From assembly GCF_017591425.1 (NCBI RefSeq), contig NW_024465777.1:4154001-4218000 (forward strand): a stretch of 64,000 nucleotides of DNA, written 5' to 3'. The position numbers and the translations under genes are program-made. Each line of letters begins with the position of its first letter. The stretch's first letter is position 1. Positions 21,401-33,400 of this stretch are shown piece by piece. The DNA is from Ochotona curzoniae (Eukaryota; Chordata; Mammalia; Lagomorpha; Ochotonidae). Under the pieces are notes generated by a model. That model had not been told where the DNA came from. It was given only the letters and a program-made list of their open reading frames with translations, and made no database searches.

Positions 21401-24400
21401 CAGCTGGAATCTGGGAGTGGGAGAGGCCTGGCAAGGGCTGGCACTGGAGGCTAAATCTGTCAAGTTAAATTCCAGAACCACCTGGAGAGTGCATAATCCA
21501 GGAGTGGGAGTGGCCTAGAAGGGAAATAGTGGGCTCCTCCCTCTTGGGTTACTACTCCCACTGGAGAGCACAGGGGCTGGGGTGGCTAGACAGAAAGGCA
21601 CCCAACAGTATGTGTGTGGGCTAGATAGTGAAGCTGGTTTGGTTGAACTAGGCTTCAATGCCCATTGACATGTATGAGAGCTAAATGGGATGTGGGACAG
21701 ACTGGACTAGTCTGCTGTACATACTGACAAGCATGGGAACCAGGACGGGGGCAGGCCTGGTGGGGGTTACTGGGGTCACTCCGTCTAGGCTGCAGCTCCC
21801 ACTGGTTTATGTGAGGGCTGAGTGTGTGCTGGACAGAATCAGGCTGGACTGCAACACCCATTGTTTCCAGTGGAAGATAGGGCTGGAAACAGAACTGACC
21901 CAGCAATTGCAACCACTAGCTGATTGGGGCGATGGACTGTACTGGGCCCTGTACTTGCTAGTACATAAAAAATCTGGTCTGGGATCTCCCCAGTTTAATG
22001 TCTGGACTCGGAACCCATGGACCTGCCATGGAGTGCAAGTGCCAGAGCCGAGCCTCCTCAGAGGCTCAGACGGAGCAGTGGAGAGCATAACCAGCTGCAC
22101 ATGGAGCATATGGCAGTCTGTCAGATACATGGCATGACATCAGAGGACAGAGCATATCAGTCAACTACCCCAGCCAATAGTTGGCAGTGAAAAACTGGGC
22201 AAACGGAGACTCTATCGATGGATTCTGCAGCGACCTCATCGAGCTTGGAATGGCAAGAGTGGCAGCAATTTGTAACTGTTGAACTGTCAAAACCACTTGA
22301 GCAGAAGCCTCGGTGCATGCCCCACATCAGGGACCTGGGATGGGTGGGAGACTGGGTGGGGCTTCTCCCTTTATCTCCCCCTTTATCCCAGAACAGGAAA
22401 AAAAATGTGGAAATAATAGTCTTAACCACTTTCCTGTAGCCCTTGAACCTTTGTGCCCTAATTAATTATCAAAAATAAAGAAAACAAATAGAAAAAAAAA
22501 AGGCCAGATTTGCTCTCCCCATTAAACAAATTGGTTATATTTAATTCAATCAGATTGCAATACAGACTGTATATGTCTCTTGTTTTTTATTCCTTTGGGG
22601 AAATACGTATCTTTTCTAGTACATCCTTTTAAAATGGTGGTAGCCTTGAAAGAGTGGTAAAGTCATCGGTATAGGAGGTTTGGGTTTTTTTTTTTAAAGG
22701 AAAGTATGTTTTGCCTTTTCTAAGGTCTTTTATTATTAGTATTCCATGATGTTTCTCTCTCTTTTTTTAATATTTATTTTATTTTTATTGGAAAGGCGGA
22801 TATACAGAGAGGAGAGACAGAGAGGAAGCTCTTCCATCCAATGATTCACTCCCCAAGTGAGCGCAACGGCCGATGCTATGCCGGTCCGAAGCCAGGAGCC
22901 TCTTCCAGGTCTCCCACGCGGGTGCAGGGTCCCAAAGCTTTGGGCCGTCCTTGACTGCTTTCCGGGGCCACAGGCAGGAAGCTGGAAGGGAAGCAGGCCG
23001 CCGGGATAGAACCGGAGCCCATATGGGATCCCGGGCGTGCAAGGCGAGGACCTTAACCACCGTGCCACCGTGCCGGGCCCATGATGTTTCTCTTAACTTT
23101 TGGTTATTTGGCTCATGAATCTGGCTTGGAACCTAGGTGACAAAAAGTATTACGACAGTTACAAAACGTTCATTCTTACATCCTTAAATTGCTTCTTAAA
23201 AAAAAAAAGGATGCATGTATTTTAATCTGAAAGGCAGATTTACAGAGAGAAAACAGATCTACTGGTTCACTCCCCAAATGGCCATAGTGGCCAGAGCTGA
23301 GCTGATGCAAACCAGAAGCCAGAAACTTCTTGCAGTCTCCCATGTGGGTGCAGGTGCCCAATACTCTGGGCCGTCTTCTAGTTTTCCCAGGCTACAAAAT
23401 GGATCAGTAGTGGAGCAGCCAGGACGGGAACAAGCGCCCATATGGGATGTGGATGCTGTAGGTGGAGAGTCAGCTGGCTGCTCCTAAATTGCTTCTGATT
23501 CTACCCTTCACTTAGATATGTTCACATCCTCAGGGGACCGGGCAAAAGTGAGTACTCAGTAAGCTCAGAATGCTTTTCCCTTTCTAAAGACTGCAAATCT
23601 AAAATCAGTAGTGATGGTGTGCAAGCTCATATTTCAAAGCCGAAAAAAACTCCAAAATCTAAAACAGTTTTGCTTCAAATCATTTCTTTTTTTTTTTTTA
23701 AGGTTTATTTATTTATTTATTTATTTTGGAAAGGCAGATATACAGAGAGGAGGAGGAGAGACAGAGAGCAAGATCTTCTGTCCAATGATTCACTCCCCAA
23801 GTGACCACAACGGCTGGAGCTGAGCCAGTTAGAAGCCAGGAGCCAGGAGCCTTGAGCCTCTTCCAGGTCTCCCATGTGGGTGCAGGATCCCAAAGCTTTG
23901 GGCCATCCTTGACTACTTTCCCAGGCCACAGGCAGGGAGCTGGATGGGAAGTGGAGCTGCCGGGATTAGAACTGGGGTCCATACAGGATCCCGGTGCATT
24001 CAAGGTGAGGAATTCAACCACTACACTATTGCACCGGGCCCAATCTCAATCATTTCTTACAAGATATTTTGCCCATGGCTAATATGACAGGTGTATAGAG
24101 TTGCTGTTGGCATCTCATACAAGAACTGGTTTGTCCACTTGAGTAAGAACCTCAGAGCATGCCCTGCATCCAGGACCTGGGTGGCTGGGAGACTGGGTGG
24201 ACCTTCTCCCTTAATACCCCCCTTTGCCTCAGATATATGAAGGAAACAATATGGAAATAATAGTCTTACCCACTTTCCTATAGCCCTTGTACCTTTTTAC
24301 CCTAATTAACTACGTAAAGATTGTCAAAAAAAGAAAAAAAAAAACTGGTTTGTGTCCTGGTGGCTGTATTTTGGATCCAGCTCATTGCTATGGCCTGGGA

Positions 24401-27400
24401 AATGTACCAAAAGATGGTGCAGTGTTTGGGTCCCTGCACCCACGTGGAGACCAGGATAAAACTGGTTTTAGCTTTCCTCAGCACCAGCCATTGCGACTGT
24501 CTGGGTAGTTAAGCAGTGGATGAAAGAGTCTCTCTCTGTACAAGTGTCTTTCCCCCACACTCCTAACTTAGAAATACATAATCCTTTATTTTTATTGCAA
24601 AGTCAGATACACAGAGAGAGGAGAGGAGAGATAGAAAGATCTTCCATCTGATGATTCTCTCCCCAAGTGACCGCAACAGCTGGTGCTGGGCCGATTCGAA
24701 GCCAGGAACCAGGAACCTCCTCCAGGTCTGCCACGTGAGTGCAGGGTCCTAAGGCTTTGGGCCATCCTCGACTGCTTTCCCAGGCCACAAACAGAGCTGA
24801 ATGGGAAGTGGAGCTGCTGGGATTAGAACCAGTACCCATATAGGAATCCAGCATGTTCAAAGCTAGGGCTTTAGCTGCTAGGCTACTGCGCTGTGCCCAC
24901 AAATGTATAATCTTAAAAAAAAAATTAGTTCAAATTATTGTATTTCATAATTGGATGTAAACAGAAGTAATTGAAATTTAGTAGTTGTTAAATTTACCCT
25001 TACTGTGAGAAGAGGTTTGCAAGAAAGAATGAAATGTTGGAACCTGGAATCAGTGATGTTGAGACATTTAAAACTGTATCCAACTATAGAGTTCTCTAAA
25101 TAAAAATCGCATGGTCTATACACTTACTTCGAAACACCTGCGGAAACTATGAGCTCGCACCCCTTTTGAAAATAAGTGTAGGGCTCAGCACAGTGGTCTA
25201 ATGGCTAAAGTCCTTACCTTGAAAGTGCTGGGATCCCATATGGGCACTGGTTTTAATCCCAGCAGCTCCACTTCCCATCCAGCTCTCTGCCTGTGGCCTG
25301 GGAAAGCAGTCGAGGACGGCCCAATGCTTTGAGACCCTGCACTCGCGTGGGAGTCCTGGAGGAGGTTCTTAGCTCCTGGCTTTAGGTCGGCGCAGCACTG
25401 GCTATTGTGGTCACTTGGGGAGTGAATCAGACGCAAGATCTTCCTCTTTATCTCTCCTTCTCTCTATATATCTGACTTTGCAATAAAAATAAATCTTAAA
25501 AAAAAAAAACAAAAAAAAAAGAAAACAAGTGTAGGACCCTGCATGATAGACTAGTGGCTAAAGTCCTCGCCTTGCATCTGCCAGGATCCCATATGACCTC
25601 CAGTTCATATCCTGGCTGCTCCACTCCCTGCTTGTGGCCTGGGAAAGTAGTCGAGGATGGCCCAAAGCCTTGGGACCCTGCACCCATGTGGGAGACCTGA
25701 AAAAGTCTCCTGGCTTCAGATCAGCTCAGCTCTGCCTTTTGTGGCTACTTGGGGAGTGAACCAGTAGATGGAAGATCTTTCTTTCTGTCTCTCCTCTCTG
25801 TATATTTGCCTGTCTGATTAAAAAAAAAAATTAAAGAAATACCAAGTTGTTTAGCAAAAAGAGAATGAGTGTTGCTTTGTTTCAGAATGTTCTAAAGCAC
25901 ATACTAGATTCAAGGTGTGCCTTGCCATTATATGGCACTCTTTATCAGAATCAGGCATTATAAGTGCAACTGGGAAATACAGACAAGAACTTCACTTTAC
26001 TGCTTCATCTATAGGTGGACTGTGTGCTCTTTGATTAGAAAAACAGATCTTCGGTTTGGCATGTTATTTTGACGGTTGTGGCGCAAACGGAAGTTGGTGA
26101 GTCTTGAGTCAAGAGTAGTACTTTGGTTACAGAATGGAAGGAAGTGTTACTAACTTCCCTGTGACAGCAGCCCTTCCCTCATGGATCACACTTCCCTGTC
26201 TTGTACAGTTAGAACTGTCATGGGAGCAGGGACCCTTGGGAGAGCTGACACTCTGGTGCTATTATGGAGGATCGTAAACAGATCATTTACTGTCCTGGAA
26301 GCATCTGTCACCTCCACTGGGTCTTTGCCTTGCTGACTAGTCTGACAACTTACATTGTGGGATATCAAAATTGTCTTTGTACTCAGAAATGTCTTCGATT
26401 CTTGGTCTGAAGAGGCTATTGTGTGTTCCCAGAAATTAGGCAATTTTTTTTTAAGATTTATTTTGTTTGTATTGGAAAGTCAGATACACAAAGAGAAAGA
26501 GAGACAGAGAAAGATCTTCCATCTGAAGATTCACTCCCCAAGCGGCTGCATCGGCTGGAGCTGAGCCGATCCAAAGCCAGGAACCTCTCCTAGGTCTTCC
26601 ATGTGGGTGCAGGGTCCCAAGCCTTTGGGCCATCCTCTACTGCTTTCCCAGGCCACAAGCAGGGAACTGGATGTGAAGCGGGGCTGCTGGGATTAGAACT
26701 GTCACCCATTGGATTAGAACTGGTGCATTCAAGGCAGGGACTTTAACCGCTAGACTACTGCGCCAGGCCCAAATTATGCAGTTTTAAACAGCTGCTTAGA
26801 GGGAAAGATTATAATGTCTGCTTTGTTTAACTGAGTGGGCTCTGTGTTGGTTGATTGAAAAAGAGAACCAGATTGGCAATTATTTTTCTTCATGGTAGAT
26901 GTGCTTGGTTTGGGAGAGGTTACTGGACATATTGAAAGAGCAGAATTTAGTGTTTGCCCTCTTAGTCTGCTTCCTGCTGTCACCTACAGGTGGTGGGGTC
27001 TTGCAAATCGCTTGCACCCTACTCTCCTGCCATATTGGTTGGTTCTGTGCCCTCAGAGTAGGGCCTGGAAGCCTGAGGTGAGTAGAAACAGGAAGCTTTT
27101 TTTTTAAAGATTTATTTTTATTATTTTTTTATTGGAAAGGCGGATATACAGAGAGGAGAGACAGAGAGGAAGATCTTCCATCCGATGATTCACTCCCCAA
27201 GTGAGCGCAACGGGCCGATACTATGCCGATCCGAAGCCAGGAGCCTTTTCCGGGTCTCCCACTTGGGTGCAGGGTCCCAAAGCTTTGGGCCGTCCTCGAC
27301 TGCCTTCCCGGGCCACGGGCAGGGAGCTGGAAGGCAAGCAGGGCTGCCGGGATTAGAACCGGCACCCATATGGGATCCCGGGCGTGCAAGGCGAGGACCT

Positions 27401-30400
27401 TAACCACTTGCGCCACCGTGCCGGGCCCAGGAAGCTTCTTTATGGGGCTCATCAGAGCCAAAGGAAACATCGGTGTAGTCGTAGGTTATATATTACAGTT
27501 GGGCACAAACAAGGAGGCAAACGGAGTCAAAGCACGGAATCAGTGGGTTTCAGCATGTACACACTTAGAAGTGCTCCCTGTGCTGGAGTGAAACCCGAGA
27601 GTTACTAAGAATAGCTGCATATATCCAGAGTCAGGCCTGGGGTTGTGGGAGAGGACAGAGCCTCCGGTGCTGCACTCCGCCCTGGGTGCGGGCAAGACTG
27701 TAGTCTGTCTTATTCTTCAGATTATCAACATTCATAGCTCACCTTCACTGGAGAACCTTGGGAGGTTGCAGAAGATTCTGGCAGCCCTTGGAAAAAGTGT
27801 TTTTATTTGACTGGATTATAGCATAGATTTGCTCAACTTCCAGAAAAGTAGAATGTAATCCATTTCCTTTAAGTAAGTGATATTTTTTCCTAAGCTTTGT
27901 TGTTTGTTTTCCTAAGTTTTAGGCTTTGTTTGTTGATCAGCAAGATGTTTTTTTTATTGAAGAGCAAATTAGAAGTGAAGCTGTCGTTGCCTTTTGTTGG
28001 CTTACCTTGTTGGGATGAACATTTGGAAGCCTGAGGAACATTGTCCGGTCAAGTTTGCTTTGCCTTTCTGTCTGATGCTTATAATACTCGCTCTCCTGGC
28101 TCCAGGACGGGCAGAGCGCATCGCACATAGCAGCAAACTCCTCAAAGCCTGCTCCTTCCATTGTGACTTACAAAGTACTATTCTTTCTGCAGATTTTTGC
28201 AGTTCAAGTGGCAGTTCTTCTTTCCAGCCCATCAAAAGCCACATAACCATTCCAACAGCCCATGTGATGCCTTCTACTTTGGGGACTTCTCCTGCCAAAC
28301 CAAATTCTACACCTGCTGGGCCTTCTTCCTCCAAACTCCCTTTGTCTGGGTTGGGTGAAAATGTGACGATGACAAGAAATGGAGACCTCGGTGCAATGAA
28401 ACGTTCCCCGGGCCTGTCTCGAGACCTTATGTATCTCTGTGGTGCTGCTGGAGACAACGGGAATGAGCAGTCTTGGTTTCCAGCAGTGGGCCATGAAAGA
28501 GAGGAACAAGTGAGGAAGTTTGAAATTCCTAGCGTGGAACCGACCCTCAATCAGTCAGCAGTGATGGAAACCCTTTATTCAGATCCTCACTACCGAGTCC
28601 ACTTCCACAATCCAAGAACTGACACGAGCAAGGAGTTGTACAAAGTGTTACCTGAGGCCAAGAAGGCACCAGGCAGTGGGGCAGTATTTGAGCGAAATGG
28701 ACCACACCCTAGCAGTAACGGGGTGCATCACTTGGGGCTCCAGCCTGCTCCTGGGCTCTCAAAGGCTCTGCCCTCTCAGGTGTGGCAACCAAATCCTGAC
28801 CCTTGGCATCCTCGGGAGCAGTCTTGTGAACTCAGCACCTGTCGGCAGCAGCTGGAATTGATCCGGTTACAGATGGAGCAAATGCAGGTAAAGCACCTTC
28901 CTGGAGGTTCTTTGGGGTTTCTAGAACTGGAAAGCCTTGTCCTGTATGTTTTAACACCAAAGGAAACATTTGTTAAGGAAGAAAGATATTAGTAGATAAG
29001 AAGTAAAGGCTTTTGAGCTGTTGAGGATTGAATTTGTTGATGACCTGATTAAACACCAGATAAATTCTCTAAAGTGGAAGGTTATGAGGAAAAAGCCAAC
29101 AAGGAAGGACGCTAACGCTGGCTGCATGCTTCCTGTGTGTCAGGTAGTAGGTTAGGATCTTTGACATATAGAATCTTACTTAATTCTCATTGCATCCTGC
29201 TAAGGTAAATGTAGTCGCTGATTAGGTTTTTAAAGTAATCTGGATTAAGTCACAAAGGTAGCAGGTGGCAGAACCAGGATTTAAAACCCTCTTTGAATCC
29301 TGTGTTCTGTCTTCTGTGTTACTATTACACACACACATATATATTTTAAAGTCTTTGTATTAGAGCAGAAAGGGGCGTATTCTCCTTCCCTGAATGATGA
29401 GGACATCCTTGCTCCTGGTTGGCTTCTGTTGCCAGATAAAAAGATAATTGACCTTTTCTTAGAAACTGGAGCCCTTCTGAGCAGAGATGTTCCTGGCAGG
29501 TTCTTTCCAGTCATGCATCAGAGCTAAAATTACCTCATAAACACTGGCTTTATCAGGCTGAGCCAAATTGGATCCTGAATATAGACCCGGCGGGGTGTGC
29601 TCAGGTGTTGAAGCACCTGTGGATTGCTTGTCTTTTCAGCTTCAGAACGGAACCCTCTGCCATCATCCTGCTACTTTTGCTCCTTTACTGCCCACCTTAG
29701 AGCCAGCCCAGTGGATCAGCATCTTGAACAACAATGAACACCTTCTTAAGGAAAAGGAGCTCCTCATTGACAAGTAAGACAAGGGAGTGCTGCAGGGCCA
29801 GCCTCTGCTCAGGTCTCACTGAGGCACCCAAGGTCTTCTCAATGGGAAGTACGCTGTCTTTAGTTCAGGTCCACACCCTGTTTCAAAGCAGAGCTGAGCT
29901 GATGTGCTGCCTAATCTTAATCTGACTAATAAAGGCCAGTTGTGTATCTCTTTGGGGGCAGGAGGGGTGGGGCCTAGGGAATATCCCAAATGCTGATGTC
30001 TTGGAGCTCATCTTTCCTCACTTCCCCTGAATCATGTTGGTCCGTTGTGCAAACCATTAATACCAATTCAGTAAAGCTGGTTATTCATCTGTCTAAGGAA
30101 AGTAGGGATTCATCTTCTAACAGGGTTTGTGTTAGAACTCCAGACCTGATTCTATTGGCTTTTGCAGGCAGAGGAAACACATTTCCCAGCTGGAGCAGAA
30201 AGTTCGAGAGAGTGAGCTGCAAGTCCACAGTGCCCTTTTGGGTCGCCCTGCTCCCCTTGGGGATGTCTGCTTGCTCAGGCTACAGGTAACTGTTGGAAGC
30301 TTGAATGGTATTCTGCTTGTCATAGCTCAGTGTATTCCCTGTTGGCACCATTAGGTACCAAGAGATATGGAAGGGATCAAGTGATGCGAGTGTCCCTTCT

Positions 30401-33400
30401 CTCGAAGAGTGAGCATCTTGACTGTAGCGTACCCTTCAGAGGAGGCATAGGGTAAAACAAGGTCAAAGTTTGGGAGCCTTGGTGTCAGGACATACCTGGG
30501 AGAAAAGGAAAGCAGAGCGCAGCAGATAGTAAGTTCCTGGGAAATTGTCATCTGCCAGCTCTAGCCAAGTGGAAGAGAGGCAGCAGGGATGGATGCTTTA
30601 GAGCTGGTCTCACTTTTATTTTTCTGTGTCTGAGGGTACTTGAAGAAAAGCAGATTCCCCCTGAGCTCAGTGCTGTGGGGATCAAGAGCTTGAATGTAAG
30701 CTTGCTTTGTTGACCGAGCGTCTGCGCCTTGGACTGTGGAGTGTTTAGATGGATTGTGGTACTGGTTTTGCCACCTAGTGGGCTTCCATCTCATAAAATC
30801 TTCAAGGAAGGGCTGGTCCTTAGAGAAAAATCTAGTTCAGTCTTCTGTTTTATTGGTGAAGAAAATAGAGGGAGAACTTGGCCTAAGATCATAGAGAGAA
30901 AGAGGGGTCAGAACCTGGCCTTGAACCCAGGTCCTCTGATACCCACTGCAGTGCTTTAAAGCTGTGGCTGTCCAACAGGAAAGTGCATTTTAATGGAAAT
31001 GAGATTATTTGAACCTATCTTCAGAGTTTCTGATTTAACTAGACCTAAGAATTAAACTCAAACATTTGTCTTTTCTAACATTCTAGCATCCGGTAATGTT
31101 GATAACATATAGTCCTGGAACCATATTTTGAGATGCCCTGCTTGGAGAAGTTCTTAATACAAAGGGGTTAAGGATGATGGAAGTGGATGGACTGTGAGGG
31201 TGGTGACAGTGACACATTGGGACTCTGTCTGGCAGGAATTGCAGCGGGAAAACACTTTCTTACGTGCTCAGTTTGCACAAAAGACGGAGGCCTTGAGCAA
31301 AGAGAAAATCGAGCTGGAAAAAAAGCTGTCTGCTGCAGAAGTGGAAGTCCAGCTCATCAGAGAATCTCTCAAAGTGACACTGCAGAAGCATTCGGAGGAG
31401 GGGAAGAAGCAAGAAGAAAGGGTAAGCTGAGGGGCTGGTGATGCCCTTGTGGCCAAGGCCCAGGCAGCAAGCTGCTGGTTGCCTGGGGCTGCTTCTGGGC
31501 AAGACACTACACTGGCTTCTCAGGCAGGACCAGTCTGCTGGAAATGGAGCCCTCCTTGGCACATTGTCTCCACTGAGCTACCACGGTCGGGGAAGAGTGT
31601 GCAGTCCTTCACAGTCTCAGGCGATGACGTGCTGCCAGGGGAAAAACCAGCCTGGGCGGTTCGACCAGACAACACTGTGCCAGGGTGTTTAAATACCTGT
31701 GGGAAGTTGGTGTGCACAATGTGGTTTCTCCTCTGAAAAGTAGAGAGAAATTCTATGTGCAGCTAGTTTGAGAGTTTATTTCTACCTGTGCTCTTAGACC
31801 TGGCTTAGGATGATTGATTATTGGAGAAACTAATTTTAAATCTTTCAGTTCTGCTGGTGCCTCCTCTTCACAAGTTGCTGCAAATCTAAAGTACTTGTTT
31901 TGAGGGCTCAGTTTAATAATGTTTAATTCTGGACTACTTGTCAAAATAGGAGCAATGCTCTCAAGCCTTTTTTTTTTTTTAGATTTAGTTATTTTATTGA
32001 GAAGACTGCACTCCAGCTGTTGTAGCCACCTGGGGAATGAAACAGCAGTCTCTCCTCCTCTGCATATATCTGACTTTCCAATAAAAATAAATCTACCAAA
32101 AAAAAAAAAAAACCCACACACAACAGGTGGAGCTGAGTTATCTGAAGTCAGGAGCCAGGAGATTCTGGTTTCTCGAGTGGGTGCAGGGTCCCAAGGTTTT
32201 GGGCATCATCCACTGCTTTCCCAAACCACAAGCAGGGAGCTGGCTGGAAAATGAAGCAGCCAGGATATGAATCAGTGCCCATATGGGTTCCCATTGCATG
32301 TAAGCCTGGAGTTTAAGTGACTAGTCTACCACATCAGGCTCAATTTTTTTTTTTAATAAATAAATGAAATGAAATAAATCAGATCCACTGTGAGCAGTTG
32401 GGCTAGTGGTTAAACTCTGATTAGAACACCTACACGTGTGTGCTTAGCAGAGCACTCTTTAGCACCCCTGCTTCCTGCTAAGGCAGACCTTGGGAGGCAG
32501 TAGTGATGATGACTCATGTAATTGCGTTCCTGCCACCTACGTGGGAGAGCTGCAGAGGTATTCCTGGCTCCTGGCCCCAGCCATTGTAGGCACTGAAGGG
32601 GTGAGTTAATGGATTGGAGTGCAGTTTGCCTTTCTGTCTCTCACATAAATAAAAACTAGTATAAAAATTGGGAATTGGCAATGTGGTGGCATAACAGTTT
32701 AAAGATGGCAGCTGCAATGACAGCAACCTGTATGAGTTCTTATTCAATTTCTAGACTTACTGCTGCTATACCTCTGTGCTGATGCACCTGAGAGCAGAGC
32801 AGCAGAAGATGGCCCAAGTACTAGGGATCCTCTGCCCACCTGGAAGACCTGGATAGAATTCTAGGCTCCTGGCTTTAGCCTGTCTCAGCACTGGCTGGCA
32901 GTGTGGCGATTTGGAGAGTGAACCAGTGGATAAAAGATGGCCTCTCTCTCTGTGTTTCTCTCTCTCTCTCTCACTCTTTCAGGTAAATAAATATATCTAT
33001 CTTTTAAAAAGGACGAAGAAAATTACAATTAAATAATTTGTGTGTTTTTTAAATGCCGGTTCAGATTCACTTGTGGGAATAGGCATGAAGTCACACATTT
33101 TGACAGGCTTCCAGGTGCTGTTGCCATTAGTATAGCAGAGTTTAGAAGGCTTGTTAAAAATGAAAATATTGTATGTATCTAAGTTATCAGATACCAGTGG
33201 TTTTATAATAACAATCAGAAGTTCTGTATCCCTGCTCACTCCAGAAAGGTATTCATCCTCAGCTCTTTCTCTTTCCCCTGGAACATGCCTCTGTTTCTCA
33301 AAGGTGTGCTTCTACATTTTTTGGTAGATTTTATATGTGTGTGTGTCATAGATAGAGTAGCTTATCTGTAATCCTGTTGACTATGATTTCTCTGGGTGTC

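Larger units (their letters stand above)
25836..28192 (+). other. CEP85: CEP85 intron 3, distal part
   Basis: Unique stretches 25836-26440, 26771-27089 and 27438-28192 surround two CSINEs. The last 200 nt are open in the exon 4 frame but are intron by the acceptor at 28192. Confidence 0.6.
28888..31235 (+). other. CEP85: CEP85 introns 4-6
   Basis: SINE-poor intron sequence with two MIRs and a short ACACACACATATATATAT tract at 29328-29345. No extra exon seen. Confidence 0.6.

Noticed and set aside
27994..28192. Open frame running into CEP85 exon 4 from an upstream ATG with a hydrophobic, signal-peptide-like N-terminus
   Set aside because: The exon 3 to exon 4 junction matches the known protein exactly, the acceptor TTTCTGCAG is good, and no promoter or donor supports an alternative first exon there. 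A 200-nt open stretch is not unusual.
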